A stretch of DNA of 33,827 nt, taken from an uncultured Acidimicrobiaceae bacterium (GTDB taxonomy: Bacteria > Actinomycetota > Acidimicrobiia > Acidimicrobiales > Poriferisodalaceae). Shown one piece after another: positions 24,685 to 33,159 of this stretch. The DNA is taken from contig CAJWBN010000011.1 in NCBI GenBank assembly GCA_913020735.1, positions 1 through 33,827 of the forward strand. The letters are read 5' to 3'. The notes under the pieces were generated by a model, which ran no database searches, was not told the DNA's origin, and saw only the letters and a list, made by a program, of their open reading frames with translations. A program made the translations under genes and the position numbers. The number at the start of each line of letters is the position of its first letter. The stretch's first letter is position 1.

Positions 24685-26373
24685 ATGGAGCGGCCAGTGA
24701 ATCCAAAACCTGAACCATCAGAAGACACGATTTACGACTTCATAATCATTGGTGGCGGCTCTGCGGGTTGCGCTCTGGCCAACCGTTTCAGTGCTGACCC
24801 ATCGACGAAGGTCCTTGTTCTAGAGGCAGGGCGGCCGGACTATATTTGGGATCCCTTCATCCACATGCCAGCAGGCTTTTCTTTTCCGATTGGGTCCCGC
24901 TTCTATGATTGGAAGTACCTCACGGAGCCAGAACGCGAGCTAAATGGCAGACAGGTTTACCATGCCAGAGGGAAAGTCTTGGGTGGCAGCTCGAGTATCA
25001 ACGGGATGATTTTCCAACGGGGCAACCCATTGGACATGGAACGTTGGGCTGCAGACGAAGGTATGGGCTCCTGGGATTACGCACACACGCTGCCCTATTT
25101 CAAGAGAATGGAAAACTGTCTTGCTGGCGAGGATGAGTGGCGAGGCGGTGGCGGGCCGCTGAAGCTAGAACGAGGGCCTGCGGATGGGCCTTTATTTGAT
25201 GCCTTCTTTGATGCGGCCGTCCAGGCTGGGTATTCGTTAACTAGTGATGTCAATGGCTACCGGCAAGAAGGATTCGCTTCCTTCGATAGGAACGTTTACA
25301 GAGGTCGTCGTCTAAGTGCAGCGAGGGCTTATCTCTCTCCGGTAGTTAATCGACCCAACTTGGAGGTACGGACACGCGCTCACAGCACTCGCCTGTTGGT
25401 AGAGGGCAAGAAAGTGGTCGGAGTTGAAACAGTCGAACGCCGACCATTCGGCAGGCGCCTTAGCCATCGTCGCTATAAGGCACGCACGGTTGTTTGCTGC
25501 GCCGGCGCGATCAATACGCCACAGTTGCTGCAGCTGAGTGGGATAGGCCCACAGTCGGTCTTAGCTGATGCAGACGTACCGATCCTCGTTGATTTGCCGG
25601 GTGTGGGTGAGAACCTCCAGGATCATCTAGAGGTGTACGTTCAATATGCTTCAAAGCTTCCAATTACCCAACAGCCAAATCTTTCCCCCTTGAGGCGTCC
25701 CTGGATCGGATTTCAGTGGCTCTTCAGGAGGGGTCCGGCTGCGACGAACCACTTCGAAGCTGGCGGGTTCCTACGTTCCAGAGAGGGTGTCGAATATCCG
25801 AACGTAATGCTTCATTTTCTTCCCTTGGCGGTTAGGTATGACGGAGCCGTTGCAGATGCCAAACACGGTTACCAGGTACATGTTGGTCCGATGCACGCTC
25901 GTTCTCGCGGCTCGGTGAGTGTCCGTTCGCAAGATCCCTTCGACAAGCCTTCGATTCGCTTCAACTATCTAGATAACGAACTGGACCGCCAAGATTGGGT
26001 TGATGCGGTTCGCGCTGCAAGGAAAATATTAAGTCAACCGGCCTTTGAAGAAATAGCTGGGGCAGAGCTATCACCCGGTCTTGATATTGCTACTGACGAC
26101 GAGATTCTCAATTGGGTGAAGCGCGATGCCGAGACCGCTCTTCATCCTTGTGGCACCGCAAAGATGGGATCTGGTGTCGACGCCGTTGTAGATCCGCAAA
26201 GTATGAAGGTCTACGGAGTCGAAGGATTACGGGTCGTGGATGCATCTGTGATTCCGCTGATTACCAACGGAAATATCTATGCCCCTACGATGATGGTGGC
26301 GGAGAAAGCCGCAGACCTGATTCTCGGCAATAAGCCATTGTCTCCATTGGGTCCTGAGTACTACTCCAAGTGA
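24685..26373 (+). CDS. GMC-family oxidoreductase, choline dehydrogenase-like
   Basis: A 562-residue FAD enzyme of the glucose-methanol-choline family. The FAD-binding 'IIIGGGSAGCALANRFS' is near residue 20, followed by 'RGKVLGGSSSINGMIFQRG' (GMC signature 1) and 'GAINTPQLLQLSGIGP' (signature 2). The catalytic pair is His487 in ALHPCGTAKMG and Asn530 in 'NGNIYAPTMM', 43 residues apart. These segments closely resemble BetA, which oxidises choline to betaine aldehyde, but other alcohols are used by many relatives. Start ATG 24685 is used; GTG 24700 with GGAG eight bases upstream is a fair alternative. Located next to the corrinoid demethylation operon, it could supply betaine. No BetB aldehyde dehydrogenase gene is in the window. 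Confidence 0.88.
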   Translation: MERPVNPKPEPSEDTIYDFIIIGGGSAGCALANRFSADPSTKVLVLEAGRPDYIWDPFIHMPAGFSFPIGSRFYDWKYLTEPERELNGRQVYHARGKVLGGSSSINGMIFQRGNPLDMERWAADEGMGSWDYAHTLPYFKRMENCLAGEDEWRGGGGPLKLERGPADGPLFDAFFDAAVQAGYSLTSDVNGYRQEGFASFDRNVYRGRRLSAARAYLSPVVNRPNLEVRTRAHSTRLLVEGKKVVGVETVERRPFGRRLSHRRYKARTVVCCAGAINTPQLLQLSGIGPQSVLADADVPILVDLPGVGENLQDHLEVYVQYASKLPITQQPNLSPLRRPWIGFQWLFRRGPAATNHFEAGGFLRSREGVEYPNVMLHFLPLAVRYDGAVADAKHGYQVHVGPMHARSRGSVSVRSQDPFDKPSIRFNYLDNELDRQDWVDAVRAARKILSQPAFEEIAGAELSPGLDIATDDEILNWVKRDAETALHPCGTAKMGSGVDAVVDPQSMKVYGVEGLRVVDASVIPLITNGNIYAPTMMVAEKAADLILGNKPLSPLGPEYYSK

Positions 26374-26383
26374 GGTTGACGAC

Positions 26384-27613
26384 TTAGGGGCGTCGTCGAT
26401 ACAGCATCGACGCAACCATTCGCGATGCTCGTAGCGGAAACGGCTGAAATTCGCTCTGCTCTTCGACACTTGGGGCGTCATGGGCGTAGATGCGGTACAG
26501 CAGGTAGAGCGTCAAGACGAGAAACACACAAAACGGAAAGTAGAAAAAGCCTTTCACAGACCGAGTCAAAATCAGGCCCGTCACCAAGGGACCGATTAGC
26601 GATCCAATTCCGTGAACTCGTACCAGAAGTGCTGATGCCGCGATTCTTTGCTCGGCGTTGACCCAATCATTGGTATAGGCAACCGACATGGAATAGGTGG
26701 GATACGCAAGGCCGCCCATCAAGACGAGGCAAACAAGAGACAGCCCATCGGTGCCGTTGAGGAAGGTAAGAACAAAACAGAGCGAAGCGGCTCCCGCTGA
26801 GGCGAAAGTCATAACACCCCGACGCGGAACGCGGTCTGACAATCTCCCTAACGGGATCTGCAATATCAAAGACCCGACTAGGGGTGCCCCCACGAAGTTG
26901 GCTATTTGAAGAGAGCTCCAACCTTGGTAGGCGCCATAGATCGGCCCAATACCGACAAGCGATCCGATCGTCATGCCAGTAAAGCAACAAACAACGAGTC
27001 CAGTCGGGACGATGGAATAGAGGGCTCGAAAGGTCAACGGTTCAGGAATGGAGGTGGGGACCGACGACCGACTTGACAATGCAATGGGCACCAAAGACAT
27101 CGAGACCAATACCGAGGCAACTGCAAATAGTGTGAATCCTGCTGTACTTGAAAGGCCCACCGAGTATTGCCCGACCATTGTGGCGCCCACAGCTATAACC
27201 ATGTAGGAGCTCAGTAGCCGCCCTCGGTTTTCATTGGTAGCGACGTCGTTTAGCCATGACTCCGCGACGACGTAAAGGGCGGCAATGCAGAAGCCAAAGA
27301 CCAGCCGGCAAACACCCCACGCCACCGGGTTCACCCACAAACCCTGGAAAAGGACAATGCTTGATGCCGTTGACGCCAGACCAGCGAAGGTACGGATGTG
27401 CCCGACTTCCGACAGCAGCTTTCCGGTGTACCGAGTACCGAGAATAAAGCCCGCGTAATACGCGGTCATTACCAGGGAAGCGGTAAGGGCCCCGAAACCG
27501 GCAGCTTCGGCACGTAACCCTAGTAAGGGCCTTTGTAAGCCAACACCTGCTTGAAGTAACGCGATTCCCAAGAACAGCGACCAGGCAGTTAACGATCGGC
27601 TCGATTTGGTCAC
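26384..27613 (-). CDS. MFS transporter, YcaD-like
   Basis: A 409-residue major facilitator with about twelve membrane helices. The segment 'AESWLNDVATNENRGRLLSSYM' after helix 4 and 'LGRLSDRVPRRGVM' between later helices match the YcaD-type branch. The substrate is not known. It sits 72 bases downstream of the formate dehydrogenase operon on the same strand and could be read from it. It is convergent with the GMC oxidoreductase gene (10 bases between stops). No clear terminator is seen in the 72-base gap; only a 4-bp GCCC/GGGC stem. A formate, amine or sugar role would be a guess. Confidence 0.85.
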   Translation of the reverse strand: MTKSSRSLTAWSLFLGIALLQAGVGLQRPLLGLRAEAAGFGALTASLVMTAYYAGFILGTRYTGKLLSEVGHIRTFAGLASTASSIVLFQGLWVNPVAWGVCRLVFGFCIAALYVVAESWLNDVATNENRGRLLSSYMVIAVGATMVGQYSVGLSSTAGFTLFAVASVLVSMSLVPIALSSRSSVPTSIPEPLTFRALYSIVPTGLVVCCFTGMTIGSLVGIGPIYGAYQGWSSLQIANFVGAPLVGSLILQIPLGRLSDRVPRRGVMTFASAGAASLCFVLTFLNGTDGLSLVCLVLMGGLAYPTYSMSVAYTNDWVNAEQRIAASALLVRVHGIGSLIGPLVTGLILTRSVKGFFYFPFCVFLVLTLYLLYRIYAHDAPSVEEQSEFQPFPLRASRMVASMLYRRRP

Positions 27614-27685
27614 TGAGGTACTTTCGGGATGGCAGAGGTTTTTGAAGGGGAGAAAGTATGCCCGTTAGCTAGGGCTTATAAAACC

Positions 27686-28561
27686 TCAGGAAGACATATC
27701 GGGACTTGAGGGCCGCCGGGTTGGGGGCTGCACGTACTGCCACCCGAAGCGACCTTTGATGCAAAGATGACCGGCAGTAACCGAGTGGTCGCTGGGGGAA
27801 GTAACTTTAAAAATTTCGTTGTCCTGTGTGTGGATGTCCAGGGTGCAGCCAACTCCACAGTATGAACAAATGGTGCTAGTGGAGGTTTGACGCTGGGGAT
27901 CCCAATCGTCACCCTGCCTAAGGTCAAACTCAGCCTTAAATTGAAGGGCATTCGTGGGGCAAACTCCGACACAGTTGCCGCAATAGACACACGCGGACTC
28001 CGGCAACGGCGTTTCAAATTCGGTCGAGACCCTAGTCTCGAACCCACGGCCGGCCATAGAAATAGCGAATGTGAATTGAGCTTCATCTCCGCAAGCGTCC
28101 ACGCACTTGTAACAGAGAACACACCGGTCGTAGGCGCGGATGAAAAGGTCGTCCTCGACTTTGATGTCATCTTTCATTGTGCTTGGTTCGTCGTACCTGG
28201 AAGCGTCAGCCCCGTAGTGATCGATCAGCGCTTGAAGTTCCGGGCTTTCGCTTAAGTCATTGGTACTGTCGAGGAGTTCCAACACCATCTTGCGGTTAAG
28301 CGCAACGCGCTCGCTTTCAGTGTTTATGACCGAGCCGGGTTCACACACCCGCGAGCAGGCCGGCACAAGAGTGCGCGACCCTTCTAATTCGACAACACAT
28401 AGGCGACAAGCATTCGCGGGTGTCAGGTTTGACGCCCAGCATAAAGTGGGGATCTCGACGCCCATCTCGCGCGCCGCTTCCAGAATGGTGGCGCCCGACT
28501 GAACCGTGCCACTTTTGCCGTTCAAAGAAATCGGGATTTGTTCACTCGCGGTCAGCGTCAT
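27686..28561 (-). CDS. Iron-sulfur subunit of formate dehydrogenase (detached N-terminal part of the alpha subunit)
   Basis: A 291-residue electron-transfer protein equivalent to the front of a NuoG/FdsA-type alpha subunit. Order: 2Fe-2S ferredoxin domain (C41, C52, C55, C69); a stretch where the His-Cys3 4Fe-4S cluster should be but whose ligands are absent; two 4Fe-4S centres (C147/C150/C153/C157 and C191/C194/C197/C201); and the molybdopterin-enzyme 4Fe-4S motif 'CSYCGVGC' with C267 ('LCIKGRFGW'). It ends 13 residues later, exactly where a normal alpha subunit enters the molybdopterin domain. Start ATG overlaps the stop of the NuoEF-type gene by 4 bases. It is likely the wire between the catalytic subunit and the diaphorase subunit. 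Confidence 0.88.
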   Translation of the reverse strand: MTLTASEQIPISLNGKSGTVQSGATILEAAREMGVEIPTLCWASNLTPANACRLCVVELEGSRTLVPACSRVCEPGSVINTESERVALNRKMVLELLDSTNDLSESPELQALIDHYGADASRYDEPSTMKDDIKVEDDLFIRAYDRCVLCYKCVDACGDEAQFTFAISMAGRGFETRVSTEFETPLPESACVYCGNCVGVCPTNALQFKAEFDLRQGDDWDPQRQTSTSTICSYCGVGCTLDIHTQDNEIFKVTSPSDHSVTAGHLCIKGRFGWQYVQPPTRRPSSPDMSS

Positions 28562-30306
28562 GTATCGCTCTTCTCGAGAAGTCCTAATCGGATTGCTGAC
28601 TGGACAGCCGACGCCGCCGTCTGGCCGAGTCCGCAGATGGACGAATCAGTCATAACTGTTGCAATGTCGTGCAGTAACTCGTTCCTGTCAGGGGATTGTC
28701 CCCGTCTGCTAATTTGGGTCAACACTTCGTGCTGTCGAACCGTCCCGATCCGACAGGGAACACATTGCCCGCAGGACTCGTCACGAAAAAACTTGGCGAA
28801 TCTAGCCAGCACAGATGGCAGGTTGACCTTCGTCGAGAAAACCATTACTGCTCCAGACCCCAGCGTCATGTCGTGAGCTCTGACGTCTTCGAAAGTAAGC
28901 GGTATCTCTAGGTGACGAGAGTCGACGAACGTACCCGCAGCGCCACCAAGGAGCACCGCTTGGAGTTCACCCACTCCCCCGCCGGCTCGGGCCAGGAGTT
29001 CCCTTAGGGTGATTCCGAATTCTGCTTCGTAGAGGCCCGGTTCCGCAACGTCACCGGAGAGGCAGAATAGCTTTGTTCCAGGTGACTCAGGCGTGCCGGT
29101 GGAGCGATAGCTATCAACGCCATAAGTCAGAATTTCCAAAACATTTAGGAAGGTTTCGGGATTGTTGATGATCGTTGGTTGCCCAAATAATCCACTGTCA
29201 GTCGGGTACGGAGGTTTCGAACGGGGCTCTCCCCGGTAGCCCTCGATCGAGTTAAAAAGTGATGTCTCCTCTCCGCATATGTAAGCGCCCGCCCCGCAGC
29301 GAATTTCTAGGTCGAACCTGAAGGAGGTACCCAAGATGCCTTGGCCCAGCCTGCCCGCTAAGGCAGCTTCGTCAATGGCTGCCTCTAGTCGCCTTGTGGC
29401 AGTCGTATATTCGCCCCGAATGTAGATCCAGCCTTTTTCGCACCCAGTCGAGATTCCAGCAATAGTCATCGCCTCTATTAAGGCAAACGGGTCATTTTCG
29501 AGAATCACACGGTCTTTGAACGTGCCCGGTTCGCTTTCATCAGCGTTAGCGACCACGTATTTCGTCGACGTTTCCTGTCTGGCAACTGCCTCCCACTTGA
29601 TGCCGGTCGGAAATGCGGCGCCTCCGCGCCCGGTCAAACCGGACTCTTTAAGCATCTCAATAACCCGAGCGCCGCCCTCTTGGATCGCAAGCCTTAACGC
29701 CTGATAGCCACCGTGGCGTTCATAAGACTCGAGGTCGATGTCCTGCATTTCTGTTATGCGCCTCAGTAGGCGCTTAGGGTCCGCGGTCGCTATCCGGATT
29801 GAACGGCCTGTCGCTTCCGTCATGTCTCGGTTATCGCCGCCTTTAATCTGAACGAAAGCGGCGGGCGGACGTTCGCACTGACCGAGGCAGGGGCTCTCGT
29901 GAACTCGGTGACCCTTCGAGCGAAGCTCAGCTATATAAGATGCCGAGTTGCCCATCTCACAGATTGGATCGACACAAACATGATGCAACGGGCCTTCAGT
30001 GTCCGGCTGCTCAAATTGGAATAAATCGTAGAAAGTAGCGACTCCATAGGCCTCGGCAATAGGAATCTGAAGCTTCTCTGCCAGATAATTGAGGCCGCCC
30101 GGAGAAATCCATCCCCTTGTATCTTGCAGGGCATGCAGGCCAGGCAAGAGCAAATGTCGTGCTTCCTGTCCTCTGGCTATGCCACCAAGAACCCAGCGTT
30201 CACCCTTTTCTTCTATCGGTGGAACTGAGACCAAATCATCTATCACGCTACGTTCATCGGGCTCCGGAACAACGTCACTGAACTTGAGATCAGGCACGTT
30301 GGGCAC
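28558..30306 (-). CDS. NAD-reducing diaphorase subunit of formate dehydrogenase (NuoE-NuoF fusion)
   Basis: A 582-residue fusion. Residues 40-180 are NuoE-like with a 2Fe-2S site (C111, C116, C140, C144). Residues 195-582 are NuoF-like, with the NADH/FMN glycine-rich loop 'GLTGRGGAAFPTGIKW', then 'ANADESEPGTFKDR', and the 4Fe-4S ligands C512, C515, C518 ('SCGQCVPCRIGT') and C558 ('ICGLG'). The size and order match Fdh1B of Methylobacterium extorquens, the beta subunit of NAD-dependent tungsten formate dehydrogenase. It passes electrons from formate to NAD+ in the cytoplasm. GTG at 30306 overlaps the end of the catalytic gene by 17 bases (a second GTG at 30297 is possible), indicating coupled translation. 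Confidence 0.93.
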   Translation of the reverse strand: MPNVPDLKFSDVVPEPDERSVIDDLVSVPPIEEKGERWVLGGIARGQEARHLLLPGLHALQDTRGWISPGGLNYLAEKLQIPIAEAYGVATFYDLFQFEQPDTEGPLHHVCVDPICEMGNSASYIAELRSKGHRVHESPCLGQCERPPAAFVQIKGGDNRDMTEATGRSIRIATADPKRLLRRITEMQDIDLESYERHGGYQALRLAIQEGGARVIEMLKESGLTGRGGAAFPTGIKWEAVARQETSTKYVVANADESEPGTFKDRVILENDPFALIEAMTIAGISTGCEKGWIYIRGEYTTATRRLEAAIDEAALAGRLGQGILGTSFRFDLEIRCGAGAYICGEETSLFNSIEGYRGEPRSKPPYPTDSGLFGQPTIINNPETFLNVLEILTYGVDSYRSTGTPESPGTKLFCLSGDVAEPGLYEAEFGITLRELLARAGGGVGELQAVLLGGAAGTFVDSRHLEIPLTFEDVRAHDMTLGSGAVMVFSTKVNLPSVLARFAKFFRDESCGQCVPCRIGTVRQHEVLTQISRRGQSPDRNELLHDIATVMTDSSICGLGQTAASAVQSAIRLGLLEKSDT

Positions 30307-32326
30307 CGTTGGTTAGTTTCTCAATTTTGATGGAAGCGGCCTTGAACTCCGCTGTTCCACTCTTTGGGTCCCACTCGTCATTGGTGAGTAGGTTGAGATC
30401 GACGAGCTCCGGGAAATGAAAAGTAGTGAACGCAAGCCCGCGCGCTTGCTCCCGCTTGATGTCAATCTCCATTTCGACGCTACCGCGCGGCGAAGAAACA
30501 CGTACTAATTCGCCTTGGCTGAGGCGAAGGGAGGCGGCGTCGACTTCGCTTATTTGAAGTTGCTCACCCGACCTGATCGGCGAATTGAAACCACGCGATT
30601 GTACGCCGGTGTTGTAGGAGTCCAATGCCCTACCGGTCGTCAGGCGAATGGGAAACTCTTGAGTCAGTTGCTCTTTAGGGCCTTCGTAATCGGTTAATGA
30701 GAATGGAGCCCTTGGGTTGCCGCCAAGGTCGTCCTCCCAAAGCCAGCCGTGGAGAAAGGGGGTTCCTGGATGGTTGGTATCGGGACAAGGCCACTGAAGG
30801 CCATCAAGTTCCTCCAAGCGCTTATATGTCATCCCGGTGTGCATCGGCGACAGCGAACGAAGCTCATTCCAAAGTTCTTCCGCTGTTTCTGCCGGCCAAG
30901 GAGCGCCGAGTCGCTTTGCCAGATCACCGATGATTAGATGATCGTGACGCGCTCCGGCGGGCCCTTCGACAGCAGGCCGCACTCTTTGTACCCGGCGCTC
31001 GCTGGACGTGACCGTTCCTTCTGATTCTGCCCAACCGACCGTCGCGGGCAGAACGACATCGGCGAGTTCGGCGGTTCGGGTCAAAAAAATATCTTGGACT
31101 ACCAAAAAATCAAGCTCTTCTAGCAACCTTCGCGTGTGAGAGACGTCAGCCTCGGAGTCTGCGGGGTTCTCGCCGATCACATAAAGGGCTTTGATCATTC
31201 CTTGGGCCATAGCCTCAAACATTTGTGTCAAGTGAAGACCAGGAGTTGGGTTTAGGTCGAGGCCATAGATTGCAGAAAACTTGTCCCGAGCCGCTTTATC
31301 GATGACGTCTTGGAAGCCTGGAAGCTTGTTGGGTAGTGCGCCCATGTCACCACCCCCTTGGACATTGTTTTGTCCACGAAGGGGAACTAGGCCCGACCCC
31401 CATCGACCAACGTGGCCGGTGAGAAGTGCGAGATTACAAAGCGAGAGCACGTTGTCTACGCCATTGTGGTGCTCGGTAATTCCTAAAGTCCAAAGGATTT
31501 GAGCAGTAGTTGCCTCAGCATAAGCTCGAGCGAGGCCCCTGATCGCGTCGGCTGGGACACCAGTAACTTCTGCTGCATAGTCGAGGGTGTACTTCTCTAC
31601 ATGCTCGCGGAAGGCATCGAAGCCTGTTGTCGAATGCTCGATGAACTGCTGGTTGTGAAGATTGGCCGCGATAATTTCTCGAGCTACAGCGTTCGCGAGC
31701 GCGATATCGGAGCCGACATCAATTCCGAGCCAGGAGTCGGCGAATTTTGCAGAAGCCGTACGCCGTGGATCCACAGCGTGCATCTTCGCGCCGGCTTTAA
31801 TCCCCTTGAGGACATGATGGAAGTAGATCGGATGTGCTTCTCGAGCATTTGAGCCCCATAGCAAAATGAATTCAGCCTCTTCGACTTCTCGATAGGAAGA
31901 GGTTCCTCCTCCTGCTCCGAACACTGTCGCCAGACCGACGACGCTGGGTGCGTGTCAAGTTCGGTTACATGAGTCGATGTTGTTCGACCCAATCGCCGTG
32001 CGCATGAATTTCTGCGCTGCGTAGTTCATTTCATTGGTGCTCTTCGAGCAGCTGAAAAGGCCGAAGGCATCTGGGCCGTGAGTCTTAAGCGTCGCCTTGA
32101 ATTTTGCTGTTACCAGGCCAAGCGCATCGTCCCAGGACGCTGGACGCAACTCGCCGTTTTGGCGAACCAGCGGCGTCTCTAAACGAGGCAGCGGGTCCGA
32201 ATAGCGAGTCCGTCGTTGCATTTGGTCTCCAATGGCTCGATAAGCAGTCAAGGCCTTAGGTAACAGTCTAGAACCGATGGCGCCCCACTCAGTCCCCCTT
32301 GTCTCGCTATCCGGTGCAAGCGCCAC
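30290..32326 (-). CDS. Formate dehydrogenase catalytic subunit, selenocysteine-containing (TGA recoded at 31955-31957)
   Basis: One 678-codon gene that looks split in two only because of an in-frame TGA at 31957-31955. Before the TGA it reads 'NNIDSCNRT' and after it 'HAPSVVGLATVFGAGGG', the precise active-site context of formate dehydrogenases, where this position is Sec or Cys. Both sides stay in the same frame and match the family, so a recoded Sec124 is far likelier than a nonsense mutation. The molybdopterin domain continues with 'LLWGSNAREAHP', 'AVDPRRT', 'GNNPADSE'-like 'IGENPADSEADV' and the C-terminal 'VRVSSPRGSVEMEI'. The N-terminal 4Fe-4S domain is missing here and encoded by a separate gene. 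GTG 32326 has poor spacing to GAGAAGG; ATG 32221 with GGAG five bases upstream is a strong alternative. Confidence 0.9.
31926..31957 (-). promoter_or_regulatory. Selenocysteine codon and bacterial SECIS hairpin
   Basis: Minus-strand TGA at 31957-31955 is followed after 12 bases by GTCGTC-GGTCT-GGCGAC (31942-31926), a 6-bp stem (one G-U pair) closed over a GGUCU loop. From memory, E. coli fdhF has the same GGUCU apical loop 18 bases after its UGA; the spacing here is also 18. SelB binding to this loop would direct Sec insertion. Part of the match comes from shared coding of Gly-Leu, but the pairing bases differ from E. coli and still form a stem. Confidence 0.85.
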
Positions 32327-32375
32327 CTTCTCGGCGGTCTAAAGATTCGCTTTCTGCGCCCTTATCTGGGATGCT

Positions 32376-32392
32376 GTTCCACTATGCGGCAC
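32376..32392. promoter_or_regulatory. Candidate IclR-type operator GTTCC-N7-GGCAC
   Basis: An imperfect 17-base dyad (four of five arm positions pair) 20 bases before the IclR gene and 50 upstream of the divergent formate dehydrogenase gene. Its GTTCC...GG-AC form resembles sites I associate with IclR-family proteins, so autoregulation and control of the dehydrogenase operon are plausible but unproven. Confidence 0.35.
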
Positions 32393-32411
32393 AACCTGGT
32401 TTTTTTCTAGT

Positions 32412-33155
32412 ATGTCTGGCGTACAGTCGGTACAGCGTTCATTCTCCATCCTTCGCGCTCTAGCCGTAACACCGATGGGGGTCACAGACGTTGCGAGAAG
32501 CGTCAAGCTCCCCAAGAGCACAGTCGCACGTTTGCTGGCCGCGCTTGAGGATGAAGGCGCTGTTAACCAAGATTCGGCGCGGGGGCAATACCGCATAGGC
32601 GATGGTTTATCGATGATGGTTAACCAGGTTCCGGGTGGAAAGAGCCTCACGGCGCTTTCGTATCCCTATCTGAACCGATTGGCGACTGAGATGAAGGAAA
32701 CCGCTGGTATCGGCTTTTGTGAAGGCAACCAGATTTTTTACGCTGATCATGTTGAGCCAGATGCAGCCGTACAGGTGCGAAGCTGGACGGGTGAATATGC
32801 ACCGTTGCACTTGGTCCCTTCAGGGTTGGTCGTTCTGAGTCATCTTTCCCTTGACGAGCTAGATGCGTATCTGAACAAAGATCTAATAGGAACTTCACCA
32901 AGCAGCATCATCGACCCCACCGAAATTCGTTCCCGTCTCGATCAGGTTCGAAGCCAGGGGTATGCGTGGGGTTTCGAAGAGTTCGCCGAAGGTTTGAACT
33001 CGGTTGCCGCACCGGTATTCGGAGCCGACGGTACTGTCGTCGCAACTCTGCATGTCCACGGCCCTGCATATCGCTTCCCTAACGATGACAGCACTGACGA
33101 GCTAGGGCGCCGACTCCTTGAAACCTGCGTTGAGCTGAGTCGTCACTTACTTTAA
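32412..33155 (+). CDS. IclR-family transcriptional regulator
   Basis: A 247-residue regulator. Residues 1-65 are the winged helix-turn-helix ('SVQRSFSILRALAVTPMGVTDVARSVKLPKSTVARLLAAL'-like region at 6-45). The C-terminal effector domain from about residue 75 shows 'LTALSYPYLNRLATEMKETAGIGF', 'LHLVPSGLVVL' and 'GLNSVAAPVFGADGTVVATL', all typical. IclR proteins sense small carboxylates or aromatic acids. Divergent placement against the formate dehydrogenase operon makes that operon the obvious candidate target. No Shine-Dalgarno is evident before ATG 32412, where a T run lies instead. Its stop is 4 bases from the convergent EtfA stop. Confidence 0.9.
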   Translation: MSGVQSVQRSFSILRALAVTPMGVTDVARSVKLPKSTVARLLAALEDEGAVNQDSARGQYRIGDGLSMMVNQVPGGKSLTALSYPYLNRLATEMKETAGIGFCEGNQIFYADHVEPDAAVQVRSWTGEYAPLHLVPSGLVVLSHLSLDELDAYLNKDLIGTSPSSIIDPTEIRSRLDQVRSQGYAWGFEEFAEGLNSVAAPVFGADGTVVATLHVHGPAYRFPNDDSTDELGRRLLETCVELSRHLL

Positions 33156-33159
33156 TGAG

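Noticed and set aside
27614-27685. Terminator after the formate dehydrogenase operon
   Set aside because: Only a 4-bp GCCC/GGGC stem with an 8-base loop and no T run, so too weak.
31955-31957. Nonsense mutation or frameshift splitting the formate dehydrogenase gene
   Set aside because: Both halves are in the same frame, no residue is lost, the TGA sits at the known Sec position and a SECIS-like hairpin follows.
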